A stretch of DNA of 12,871 nt, from positions 1 to 12,871 of the forward strand of contig CAMFRJ010000014.1 of NCBI GenBank assembly GCA_945981915.1, read 5' to 3'. Of this stretch, positions 1 to 6,459 are shown piece after piece. Numbering within the stretch: position 1 is the stretch's first letter; the number at the start of each line of letters is the position of its first letter. Made by a program: the position numbers and the translations under genes. This DNA comes from an uncultured Erysipelotrichaceae bacterium. Lineage in GTDB: Bacteria; Bacillota_I; Bacilli_A; Erysipelotrichales; Coprobacillaceae. The notes beneath the pieces are model-generated. The model did no database searches. It was not told the DNA's origin and worked only from the letters and a program-made list of their open reading frames with translations.

Positions 1-1
1 A

Positions 2-523
2 GAGACAGTTGCAGGTGTATTAGGATATGTGATCTTTGCTTTTGAAAATTACTATGCGTTTCCTCTTGATACAGGAGCTGTCTCTGTCATTTTAGTCGGT
101 GTTTTAGGAAGACTTTTATATAATAAAGAAAATACATACAACAAAGATAATGTGGCATTTTTGAAAAAAGCAGATCTTTCTTTTTGGATCTATCAGATTC
201 TGCTGGGCTTAGCAGTTTCTATCGTGATGGCTTTTTTCGCCAAAGAAACTGGTTTATATACACTTGGTTTTTCTATTAGTGCTCTTTCTTTGATTTTTGC
301 ATTAAGTGATCCTGCTTTTCCAGCAACCCATCATACAACATTAGTGACTGGCTATGCTATGATGCAAACAGGAAATATGGTGATTGCGGTCATCTTTGGA
401 TTGATGGCTCATCTTATTGGTTTGATTTTTGGAATGATCTTTAACAGTGACTGTGGAACTCATGTCGATCCACCAGCTGTGGCTATTGCCTTGTTAAGTT
501 TTATCTTATTTGTTTTCTTTTAA
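2..523 (+). CDS. Multipass membrane protein of unknown family, C-terminal part (5' truncated by window edge)
   Basis: The reading frame is open from the first bases of the window, so this is the 3' end of a longer gene; the in-frame GTG at 29 has no ribosome binding site and sits inside a hydrophobic stretch, so it is not the start. About 173 residues are visible. They form roughly five or six hydrophobic segments, with a polar loop around NKENTYNKDN and small polar turns. Two stretches look conserved in style: ATHHTTLVTGYAMMQTGN, and near the C terminus NSDCGTHVDPPA, which has Cys, His, Asp and paired Pro just before the last membrane segment. The protein ends directly after that segment (FILFVFF). 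I do not recognise the family; a transporter or permease is plausible but not shown. It converges on spoVAF, and its stop codon touches a palindromic terminator. Confidence 0.75.
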   Translation, partial: ETVAGVLGYVIFAFENYYAFPLDTGAVSVILVGVLGRLLYNKENTYNKDNVAFLKKADLSFWIYQILLGLAVSIVMAFFAKETGLYTLGFSISALSLIFALSDPAFPATHHTTLVTGYAMMQTGNMVIAVIFGLMAHLIGLIFGMIFNSDCGTHVDPPAVAIALLSFILFVFF

Positions 524-543
524 GAAGCAGCTAGCTGCTTCTT
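522..543 (+). terminator. Palindromic terminator between convergent genes
   Basis: A perfect 22-bp palindrome (arms AAGAAGCAGCT / AGCTGCTTCTT) starts inside the stop codon of the left membrane-protein gene. On the plus strand it runs into a T tract (CTTCTTTTTGG), as an intrinsic terminator does. On the minus strand the stop codon of spoVAF lies inside the palindrome, and the downstream tail is A-rich rather than T-rich. Termination is therefore well supported for the plus strand and only possible for the minus strand. Confidence 0.75.
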
Positions 544-1808
544 TTTGGTTTTCTAATGATAAAATTAAGCAATGCTTTTCCATCAAAAGGAATCAAAGGA
601 TAAAGATAAGAAAAACCAAAAGGTCTAATTGTCATTAAATAACCATATAAGATGATCTGATAAATCATAAAACCAGTCCATCCCCCTATTCCAGTAACAA
701 AAATCATCAATATTTTCATATATTTATTCGTCAATGATAATTCATAATTAGGTGTCGCAAAACCACAAACATTACCAATAGCGACAAAAAGTAAAACTTC
801 TCCTGAAAATAGCCCTAATTCAATCGCAAATTCTCCCAGTAAAATAGCAGCAATCATTCCCATCGCATTTGACAAAGAGTCGGGTGTATGAATCGTCGCA
901 ATTCTTAAGAGTTCCACCGCAAATTCAACCAATAATATTGAAAAAAGCGCTTGTTGATCAAAGATTCCCTTATCAAATAAAATCATCCATAAAGGGACCA
1001 AATAAAGAGATAAAAAAACTGCTGTTAAACGAATCAATCTGATCAAAGTTCCAATAATTGGTGTTTGACGATGTTCTTCAACATGTTCCAATATTTCAAA
1101 TAAAGTTGTTGGTAACATCATGACTGAACTTGATGTATCACAAATGATCGCAATATACCCATGATTAATATGAGTTGCCACAATATCTGGCCTTTCGCTA
1201 TAACGTACTAAGGGAAAAGGATTATATCCCTGGTCAAATATCAATTCTTCTAATGCCCTATCTGACATGACAAGATCTTCATTTTGAATATGTGAGATAC
1301 GCTCAAGAATTTCCTGTAACATCGTCTGATCAACTTCGCTTTTTAAATAACAAAGACAGATATCTAATTTATGTTTTTTCCCTACTGTCTGTTTATTCAT
1401 CACCAGATCCATCGTTCTAATCCTTCTTCTTATCAAACCGGCACAGTTTAAGAGATTTTCATTAAAACCATCTTTACTTCCTCTCACAGTCTTTTCGGTA
1501 TCAGGCTCCTCGATAGAACGTGTTGGAAAATGACGTGTATCTAAAACATACACCATGTCCTCTTGTTGATCTTTAACAATAGCACAGCCTGTCAGCATTG
1601 CATATTCATATTTTTGAGGGTCTTGTTCTTCTTTGACATCGCCATTATTGAGACAATCTTTTAATGTTTGACCTCTAGCAAGACTGATCCCTTCTACCAG
1701 ATAAGCAATTAAATCATCAGAACATAAACTAGAGACATAATCAATTTCTACCTGTCTTCCGCGAAAATCTAATGTTCTTTTATTGATATCGAAAGATGGA
1801 TTATCCAT
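531..1808 (-). CDS. spoVAF: SpoVAF, GerA-family spore membrane protein
   Basis: 425 residues, somewhat shorter than the roughly 490 of the Bacillus subtilis protein. The layout is the GerA/SpoVAF one: a soluble N-terminal domain (about 1-245) and a C-terminal part with about five hydrophobic segments (about 250-410). The family signature is clear at about 100-130: EEPDTEKTVRGSKDGF, then LIRRRIR. In Bacillus, SpoVAF is an accessory subunit tied to spore germination and ion release in the inner spore membrane; that role here is from family knowledge. The start ATG overlaps the spoVAEb stop by one base (TAATG), with GAGGT upstream, so translation is coupled. It is the last gene of the spoVA operon. 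No partner such as FigP/YqhR is in the window. A GerAA-type receptor subunit is the alternative reading, but the spoVA context makes SpoVAF far likelier. Confidence 0.93.
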   Translation of the reverse strand: MDNPSFDINKRTLDFRGRQVEIDYVSSLCSDDLIAYLVEGISLARGQTLKDCLNNGDVKEEQDPQKYEYAMLTGCAIVKDQQEDMVYVLDTRHFPTRSIEEPDTEKTVRGSKDGFNENLLNCAGLIRRRIRTMDLVMNKQTVGKKHKLDICLCYLKSEVDQTMLQEILERISHIQNEDLVMSDRALEELIFDQGYNPFPLVRYSERPDIVATHINHGYIAIICDTSSSVMMLPTTLFEILEHVEEHRQTPIIGTLIRLIRLTAVFLSLYLVPLWMILFDKGIFDQQALFSILLVEFAVELLRIATIHTPDSLSNAMGMIAAILLGEFAIELGLFSGEVLLFVAIGNVCGFATPNYELSLTNKYMKILMIFVTGIGGWTGFMIYQIILYGYLMTIRPFGFSYLYPLIPFDGKALLNFIIRKPKRSS

Positions 1809-2158
1809 TAAGACCTCGATTTAAAAATAACAGCCACAAAAAAAGCAAACAAGATTGCCGAAGAAATTCCTGCAGCAGTGAGATCAAACATACCCATTGC
1901 CAGACCGAAAACACCGTATTCTTTGGTCATATGCATGGCTCCATGCATCAAAGAATGACCAAAACTGGTAATAGGAAGCATTGCTCCTGCATGAAAGATC
2001 TTAATCAATTGATCATAGAAATGAAACAAATCTAAAAAAGCGCCTACAACGACAAAGCTACAAGTAATGTGTCCTGGTGTTAATTTGGTATATTCATATA
2101 TCAATTGTGCAACTGCACAAACAAAACCACAAAATAGAAATGACATGATATAATTCAT
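1808..2158 (-). CDS. spoVAE: SpoVAEb, stage V sporulation membrane protein
   Basis: 116 residues with three or four hydrophobic segments and the SpoVAE-type sequence YTKLTPGHIT, followed by GAFLD and a glycine-rich helix. SpoVAE is an integral inner-spore-membrane subunit of the channel that moves calcium dipicolinate into the forespore and out on germination (family knowledge). I chose the ATG at 2158 rather than an in-frame ATG ten codons upstream, because GGAGG lies seven bases before it and the ATG overlaps the spoVAD stop in an ATGA junction. The C terminus (FKSRS) overlaps the spoVAF start by one base. It is the short SpoVAEb-like form; no spoVAEa-like soluble gene accompanies it. Confidence 0.93.
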   Translation of the reverse strand: MNYIMSFLFCGFVCAVAQLIYEYTKLTPGHITCSFVVVGAFLDLFHFYDQLIKIFHAGAMLPITSFGHSLMHGAMHMTKEYGVFGLAMGMFDLTAAGISSAILFAFFVAVIFKSRS

Positions 2159-3159
2159 TGTGTGACCTCCAAAGCAAATGCATGACAAACACAGGGAATA
2201 GATAATTTTTGATTGGTCATGACCGGACTTAATAATGCTCCTGTCGCTAATATTAATACTTTTTGATACTTTCCCTTTAACATTTCCTGATAAATATAAC
2301 CAAAGCTCACTAATGCGCTACATACAGGACCACTACCTCCCTGATAAACATTTTGATCTTGACTATAAAGAAGTGCACCACAATCATCATAGACCTTGTA
2401 CTTTTGTTGACTATCTTTTAATAATCTTTCCATGATAGATTTGCCATAATTGGACAAATCACCTGTTAAGATCAAATCATAGTATCTACCATCAATGTTC
2501 AAATCTTTCATATGTTGTTTGTAAGTATCATAGGCCGCAGGTGCCATAGCTCTTCCCATATCGTTAGCGTCGTATTGATTCATATCGACAACTCTTCCTA
2601 GAGTCATCGAAGCAATTTTAATAGGGCTACGATGAGGAGTTAAACTGACTGCACACCCGCCTGTTGCAGTAAAGGTCATTGTATTTTTTCTTTGAATTCC
2701 ATATTCTAATGGATAACGAAATTGTCTTTCAGCAGTGGCATTATGTGAAACAGTACATGCGATGGCTCTTTCAATATTATGATTTTCAATCATCAAAGAA
2801 GCTTGTCCAATGGCTAAAGCCATGGTTGCACAAGCACTATAAAGACCAATAAAAGGTTTTTTCAAATAGAAAGCATGGTAATAACATGCAGTTAACTGAT
2901 TATTGAGATCACCACCAAAATAGATATCAACATCTTCTTTTTTGATTTTTGCTTTATTTAAACAACAAAAGATAGCATCACTCAACATCTCTATTTCAGC
3001 TAATTCATAACTATCATTGCCATGATAATGATCTAAATAATACTTATCAAAATAACTCCCTAAAGGTCCTTGATATTCTAATAACCCTGCTGTTGTCCCA
3101 ACACTTTCTACATAAACATGATCAAAAACAAAACTATTAGATAAAAAATGAGACGACAT
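2155..3159 (-). CDS. spoVAD: SpoVAD, thiolase-fold dipicolinate-binding protein
   Basis: 334 residues, the normal length. The thiolase-like fold is recognisable from LYSACATMALAIGQASLMI (about 107-124), the SpoVAD block GRVVDMNQYDANDMGRAMAPAA (in part, about 188-209), TGDLSNYG (about 232-239), QGGSGPVCSA (about 273-282), and the C-terminal ATGALLSP and SIPCVCHA segments. SpoVAD is peripheral on the spore inner membrane and binds dipicolinic acid and its calcium complex during uptake (known for B. subtilis). The ATG has AGGAGGG seven bases upstream, lying inside the end of spoVAC; the two genes overlap by 23 bases. Its stop overlaps the next gene's start as ATGA. Nothing looks damaged. Confidence 0.96.
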   Translation of the reverse strand: MSSHFLSNSFVFDHVYVESVGTTAGLLEYQGPLGSYFDKYYLDHYHGNDSYELAEIEMLSDAIFCCLNKAKIKKEDVDIYFGGDLNNQLTACYYHAFYLKKPFIGLYSACATMALAIGQASLMIENHNIERAIACTVSHNATAERQFRYPLEYGIQRKNTMTFTATGGCAVSLTPHRSPIKIASMTLGRVVDMNQYDANDMGRAMAPAAYDTYKQHMKDLNIDGRYYDLILTGDLSNYGKSIMERLLKDSQQKYKVYDDCGALLYSQDQNVYQGGSGPVCSALVSFGYIYQEMLKGKYQKVLILATGALLSPVMTNQKLSIPCVCHAFALEVTQ

Positions 3160-3580
3160 AACGAAGCCCTCCTAAGATAAAAGAAGCAACAATACCAAAA
3201 GTGATGACCGCACCACCCAATTTAAAAATATTAGCTGCAACACCTGTCACCAAACCTTCTGTCTTACCATCTAATGCACAAGATGTCATGGCATTAGAAA
3301 AACCAGTAATAGGTATAAAACTGCCTGCACCTGCAATATTACCAAGGCGATCATAGATCCCTAGTCCCGTCAATATCGCTGCAATCAATACCAGAGTAAT
3401 GATCATAATTGGTCCAGCATCTTTTTCACTGATTGAAAAAAGATTTTGGTAGAGTTCTAAAAAGAATTCACCAATAGCACCAATTGCTCCACCAATTAAA
3501 AACGCATAGAGCGTATGTTTGAAAACTTGTTTTTTAGGTTTTAATTCTTCAGCTATCTGATTATATTTTTTCTCATCCAT
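3137..3580 (-). CDS. spoVAC: SpoVAC, mechanosensitive channel subunit for dipicolinate
   Basis: 147 residues, close to the 150 of B. subtilis. After a charged N terminus (MDEKKYNQIAEELKPKKQVF) come about four hydrophobic segments with family-typical stretches: LIGGAIGAIGEF, GLGIYDRLGNIAGAGSFIP, ITGFSNAMTS, and EGLVTGVAANIFKLGGAV. SpoVAC forms a channel in the inner spore membrane that carries dipicolinate and can open under membrane tension (family knowledge). I set the start at 3580, not at ATGs 14-16 codons upstream, because GGAGG sits seven bases before it and the upstream residues are unlike the family. It is the first gene of the visible spoVA operon. The folT terminator lies just upstream, so it needs its own promoter or read-through. 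Confidence 0.95.
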   Translation of the reverse strand: MDEKKYNQIAEELKPKKQVFKHTLYAFLIGGAIGAIGEFFLELYQNLFSISEKDAGPIMIITLVLIAAILTGLGIYDRLGNIAGAGSFIPITGFSNAMTSCALDGKTEGLVTGVAANIFKLGGAVITFGIVASFILGGLRYVVSFFI

Positions 3581-3597
3581 AATGATTCCTCCACATA

Positions 3598-3626
3598 TAG
3601 GATGACCATATTTCATCATCATAAAC
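3598..3626 (-). promoter_or_regulatory. Candidate forespore sigma-G-type promoter for spoVA
   Basis: Between the folT terminator and spoVAC only about 55 bases remain. They contain CATCCTA (3598-3604), which fits the sigma-G -10 pattern CATnnTA. Seventeen bases upstream is GTTTA (3622-3626), a four-of-five fit to the -35 pattern GHATR. spoVA is sigma-G controlled in Bacillus, which supports the idea. Against it, the implied transcription start would fall at or inside the GGAGG ribosome site, giving an unusually short leader. Confidence 0.35.
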
Positions 3627-3635
3627 ATAAGATAT

Positions 3636-3662
3636 AAAAAAAGCCATAGTTTGACTATGACT
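3636..3662 (-). terminator. Intrinsic terminator of folT
   Basis: On the minus strand a nine-pair stem (AGTCATAGT with ACTATGGCT, one G-U pair) with loop CAA runs into seven Ts. The folT stop codon lies inside the upstream arm. It separates the folate block from the spoVA operon. Confidence 0.85.
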
Positions 3663-4461
3663 TTAAGATTCTACAAATGACTTTGTACATTGTATAAACA
3701 ATGAAAATACCAACTGGTATCATCACACATGATTTTAATATTCGTACAAATTGTGAAGCAAAAAATGGTATGCCATACATCACTTCTAACCAATAAGGTG
3801 TTAAAAAGAATGTCACAACCAATTCAATAATGACAACTGATAAAACACAAAGATGAAAAGCATGTCCTTCTTCTTTTTTCAGTTTCTTTTTATAATAGTT
3901 CATGAAAACAAAAAGAATTGTCATCATGATGACAACAATAGCCAAAACAGTCAGTTTAATAGGCCATGTGACTTCATAATTTTGTGATGAAATAGAAACT
4001 GTCTTTAATTGAAAAACATAGAGACATGCACTAAGGGCAATGAGCGGTATGATAATCTTCACAATTCTTTCTAAAAGTTTCTCTTCTTTTTGAGATAAAT
4101 GCATTTTTAACAGACAAGGAATCAATGTTTGTAAGATCGCATTTAAAGTAAATCCAAAAAATGGAAATCCACCAGCATTAGCCAAGACCAAGCCTAATGC
4201 ATCAGAGGCAATAGCGACAATATAACAATATCCTGGTTGTAATGTTAAACCTGCTACAATGAGAGGTAACACCTCTAACGTAATTTTTAAACTAGGTAAT
4301 CCTAGAAAAGGTACCATAATAGCTAACCTTTTTAAAATAATGGCAAGAATGATAAACAAGGCTCCTAAGGTCACTTGTTTAACATCATTTTTAATTGGAT
4401 ATTTATAAAATACAAATATCCCAATCAAAACAATAATAATTCCTAAAATCACTTGAATCAT
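3655..4461 (-). CDS. folT: FolT-like ECF transporter S component (probable folate uptake)
   Basis: 268 residues from the chosen ATG, nearly all hydrophobic, with about eight membrane segments. The S-component hallmarks are LKITLEVLPLIVAGLTLQPG, then AIASDALGLVLANAGGFPFFGFTLNAIL, and near the C terminus LTPYWLEVMYGIPFF and RILKSCVMIPVGIF (given in part); these are the pattern of the folate-family ECF S component. S components bind the vitamin and associate with a shared energising module, which is not in this window. The neighbouring folC supports folate as substrate, though another pterin or vitamin is possible. The frame is open upstream to 4581, but that stretch is only translated tandem repeat (VDFHEDEAG twice), so I start at ATG 4461. 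This start lacks a clear Shine-Dalgarno. A short hairpin (GATTG 4485-4489 with CAATC 4467-4471) lies five bases before it, so translation could be regulated. Confidence 0.8.
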   Translation of the reverse strand: MIQVILGIIIVLIGIFVFYKYPIKNDVKQVTLGALFIILAIILKRLAIMVPFLGLPSLKITLEVLPLIVAGLTLQPGYCYIVAIASDALGLVLANAGGFPFFGFTLNAILQTLIPCLLKMHLSQKEEKLLERIVKIIIPLIALSACLYVFQLKTVSISSQNYEVTWPIKLTVLAIVVIMMTILFVFMNYYKKKLKKEEGHAFHLCVLSVVIIELVVTFFLTPYWLEVMYGIPFFASQFVRILKSCVMIPVGIFIVYTMYKVICRILKS

Positions 4462-4467
4462 CGTTTG

Positions 4468-4689
4468 ATTGCTACTTTGTAAATCAATCGTTCCTGCTTC
4501 GTCCTCATGAAAGTCCACAGGCGTTAATTCCGGTAGTACCGTACACATGTTTCTTCCCGCTTCGTCCTCATGAAAGTCCACAGGCGTTAATTCCGATTAA
4601 AAAACCGTACATATGCTTTATTTCCCGCTTCGTCCTCATCAAAGTCCACGGGCGTTAATTCCGGTAAAGTCCGTACACAATTGCTACTT
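4468..4689. repeat. 10-bp perfect direct repeats flanking the tandem array
   Basis: ATTGCTACTT (plus-strand sense) occurs at 4468-4477 and again at 4680-4689, on either side of the three-unit array, with identity ending exactly at ten bases on both sides. It resembles a target-site duplication around a 202-bp insert. Chance is possible, since the motif is AT-rich. The copy next to folC forms a hairpin with its neighbour (CTACTT / AAGTAG, loop of three) and is preceded by AGGAGGAG, an orphan ribosome-site-like sequence just after the folC stop. Confidence 0.55.
4491..4678 (-). repeat. Three tandem copies of a 56-59-nt structured element in the folC-folT gap
   Basis: Read on the minus strand, units lie at 4622-4678, 4554-4612 and 4491-4546, separated by 9 and 7 bases. 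Each begins RTGTACGG, has a variable 8-11-base patch, then a 37-base core beginning CGGAATTAACGCC, continuing GTGGACTTT and ending ATGAGGACGAAGC, then RGGAA. Only two core positions vary. The variable patch still pairs: CGGU/ACCG, CGGUU/AAUCG and CGG/CCG in the different copies. A second helix closes the core tail and co-varies: CCUG with CAGG, CCCG with CGGG, CCUG with CGGG (wobble). An inner CUU/AGG pairing leaves a purine-rich internal loop UGGA/ACGAAG. The units are about half G+C in an AT-rich setting. The period (63 then 68 bases) breaks any reading frame, so they are not coding. I do not recognise a known riboswitch class in them. A dispersed repeat element or protein-binding array is also possible. 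Confidence 0.8.
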
Positions 4690-4717
4690 AAAAAGTAGGC
4701 TCCTCCTTTTTTATAAA

Positions 4718-6397
4718 TTATATGTGAGCTTTGTTTTCATCATCTTTTAATTTCTGTTGAATATAAGGTCTTATTTTTGAAATAAAATATAATGAACCTG
4801 TAATCAGTAATGTTCCTTCATAATCCCAAGCATCATCAATCGCTTGATAATAATCTGGTTCTACTTTCACAGGATAATCCTTTGCTAAAAGCTTTGCTTT
4901 TTGTGCACGAGGATGATCAAATTCACATACAGTCATATCATACGTCAATTCTAATAATCTTTCAATCATATAATCAGTATCTTTGTCTCTTAATGCTGAA
5001 AAAATAATTTTTAAGTGAGAAAATTTTTTAGCCGAATGATACAATTCATCAACACCTTCTCGATTATGTGCTCCATCGATAATGATCAATGGCTTATCTC
5101 TTAATTTTTCAAATCTTCCTGGCCAAGATGCTTCAAATAATCCATAAATTAAGTCTTCATCACGAAAATTAAACTGTTTTCTTAAGTAAAGCAATGCTTC
5201 AATAGCTAAAGCACTATTTTGAATTTGATAAAGAGCTGGTGTGTTTAACACAATATTATAATCGCGATAACTGTATTTCACATTTTCTCCATCTTGAATA
5301 TCATGAATACGTCCCACGCGAATCAACTCACTATGATGTTTTTCACATTCATCTCTAAAAATATCTAAACATTCCTGTTTATGTTCTCCAGTGATAAATG
5401 CTATCCCATCTTTAATGATACCAGCTTTGGCCATCGCAATACTTTCATAACTATCTCCTAAAAAATCCATATGATCTAAGCCAATATTTGTATTTAAGGC
5501 AACGAGTGGCATGATGATATTTGTTGCATCAAGATTACCCCCTAGTCCCACTTCAAATAAAGCGATATCAATGCCCTGTCTTAAAAAATACATGATAGCT
5601 ATAAAGACTTCTATTTCAAACAAAGATATTTCATATTCTAACCAGATATCTACATATCTATTGGCCATATCAACAATCGCCTGTTCATCAATATGAATAT
5701 CATTGATTCTCATAACATCTAATCTTTTTTCTAAAGCTGGCGAAGTAAAAGTTCCTACTCGATATCCTGCTTTTTTTAAAACTTCTTTGATATAATTGGT
5801 TGTTGATCCTTTACCATTCGTTCCTCCAATATGGACACAAGGCAAAGCCAATTGAGGATTATTCATATCATTCATAAATCTTTGAAAATTATCTAAACTA
5901 TAAACACGATCTTTTTGACTATTAATAAAATCATAAACTTCTTCATAATATGTAAAACGTTTCTGAAGATGTTTTTTCTTCACCATTGGTGTATAAGCAA
6001 TACCATCTTTCATTTGTCGAGAAGCAATGATTTCAAATCCTTGTTTTTGATAAAATGGTAAAGCATAATCACTCGCATGAACATGAATATCATCAACTGT
6101 TAACTTATCAACAACTTGCATAAGCTTTGTGGCAATGCCTTGATGAAAATACTTTTCATCAACAAATAATAAATGAATATGACATGTTTGAACATGAAAA
6201 CAGATCATTCCTACAATCTGTTGATCAATATAAGCCACATAAGTTAATATTTGGCAATTTTGATAAAAACTTTCTGTATTGACCTGTTGAAAAGACTGTT
6301 TCCCTTCATCTGTTAAATCTAAATATTGATCAGCAACTCGCTCAACTAACGAAATAACTTCATGTACTCTCTCTTTTTTTAATAATTGTATTTCCAT
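4718..6397 (-). CDS. folC: GNAT acetyltransferase-folylpolyglutamate synthase fusion
   Basis: 559 residues in one frame with two domains. Residues 1 to about 140 look like a GNAT N-acetyltransferase: core strand IVGMICFH, acetyl-CoA loop region HQGIATKLM (about 85-93), and C-terminal FYQKQGFEII. From about 148 to the end is a Mur-ligase-family FolC: P-loop GGTNGKGST (191-199), FTSP, FEVGLGGNLDATN (about 281-293), GLDHMDFLG, AKAGIIK, WPGRFE, and IDGAHN (about 440-445). FolC adds glutamates to folates and may also make dihydrofolate, keeping the cofactor in the cytoplasm. What the acetyltransferase half acts on is unknown. The start ATG has GGTGAT seven bases upstream. An internal ATG at residue 138 could give a separate FolC, but I see no ribosome site there. 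No terminator follows, so transcripts probably continue through the repeat array into folT. A TATAAT overlaps the stop codon but lacks a -35. Confidence 0.93.
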   Translation of the reverse strand: MEIQLLKKERVHEVISLVERVADQYLDLTDEGKQSFQQVNTESFYQNCQILTYVAYIDQQIVGMICFHVQTCHIHLLFVDEKYFHQGIATKLMQVVDKLTVDDIHVHASDYALPFYQKQGFEIIASRQMKDGIAYTPMVKKKHLQKRFTYYEEVYDFINSQKDRVYSLDNFQRFMNDMNNPQLALPCVHIGGTNGKGSTTNYIKEVLKKAGYRVGTFTSPALEKRLDVMRINDIHIDEQAIVDMANRYVDIWLEYEISLFEIEVFIAIMYFLRQGIDIALFEVGLGGNLDATNIIMPLVALNTNIGLDHMDFLGDSYESIAMAKAGIIKDGIAFITGEHKQECLDIFRDECEKHHSELIRVGRIHDIQDGENVKYSYRDYNIVLNTPALYQIQNSALAIEALLYLRKQFNFRDEDLIYGLFEASWPGRFEKLRDKPLIIIDGAHNREGVDELYHSAKKFSHLKIIFSALRDKDTDYMIERLLELTYDMTVCEFDHPRAQKAKLLAKDYPVKVEPDYYQAIDDAWDYEGTLLITGSLYFISKIRPYIQQKLKDDENKAHI

Positions 6398-6413
6398 AAT
6401 ATCACCCGAACTT

Positions 6414-6441
6414 ATTATAAACGAAACAAAAAAAAGGACAA
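6414..6441 (-). promoter_or_regulatory. Candidate sigma-A promoter for folC
   Basis: On the minus strand TATAAT (6414-6419) is preceded at 16 bases by TTGTCC (6436-6441), a four-of-six -35. The -35 lies inside the terminator hairpin of darA, so the two signals overlap. The implied leader before the folC ATG is about ten bases and carries GGTGAT. Confidence 0.5.
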
Positions 6442-6456
6442 TATGATTGCCCTTTT
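6428..6456 (-). terminator. Intrinsic terminator after darA
   Basis: On the minus strand an eleven-pair stem (AAAAGGGCAAT with ATTGTCCTTTT, one G-U pair) and a CAT loop is followed by an unbroken T run. It starts only a few bases after the darA stop and ends the five-gene unit upstream. Confidence 0.9.
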
Positions 6457-6459
6457 ATT

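Noticed and set aside
1796..2035. Plus-strand reading frame of 79 codons
   Set aside because: It is antisense to spoVAEb, lacks a ribosome site and has a composition unlike a real protein.
4462..4581. N-terminal extension of FolT encoded by the repeats
   Set aside because: The extension is a translated duplicate (VDFHEDEAG twice); the third unit is out of frame and there is no ribosome site.
4491..4678. CRISPR array
   Set aside because: Repeats recur every 63-68 bases, but the intervening sequence is itself conserved (RTGTACGG and a paired patch), leaving truly free spacers of only 7-9 bases. There are no cas genes nearby.
4491..4678. Hammerhead-type ribozyme, because of TTTGATGAGGACGAAGC in one unit
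   Set aside because: The CUGANGA core is changed to UUUCAUGA in two of three units, no stem II separates it from GAAG, and no cleavage-site helix is visible.
4491..4678. Known tetrahydrofolate riboswitch, suggested by folT
   Set aside because: The unit is shorter than that class and I cannot find its helix order or conserved segments. This is from memory, so an Infernal search should decide.
4684..4698. Terminator of folC (CTACTT / AAGTAG hairpin)
   Set aside because: On the minus strand the stem is followed by CAATTG with no T run.
4717..4722. Promoter for the array and folT (TATAAT at the folC stop)
   Set aside because: No acceptable -35 lies 16-18 bases upstream; kept only as a remark.
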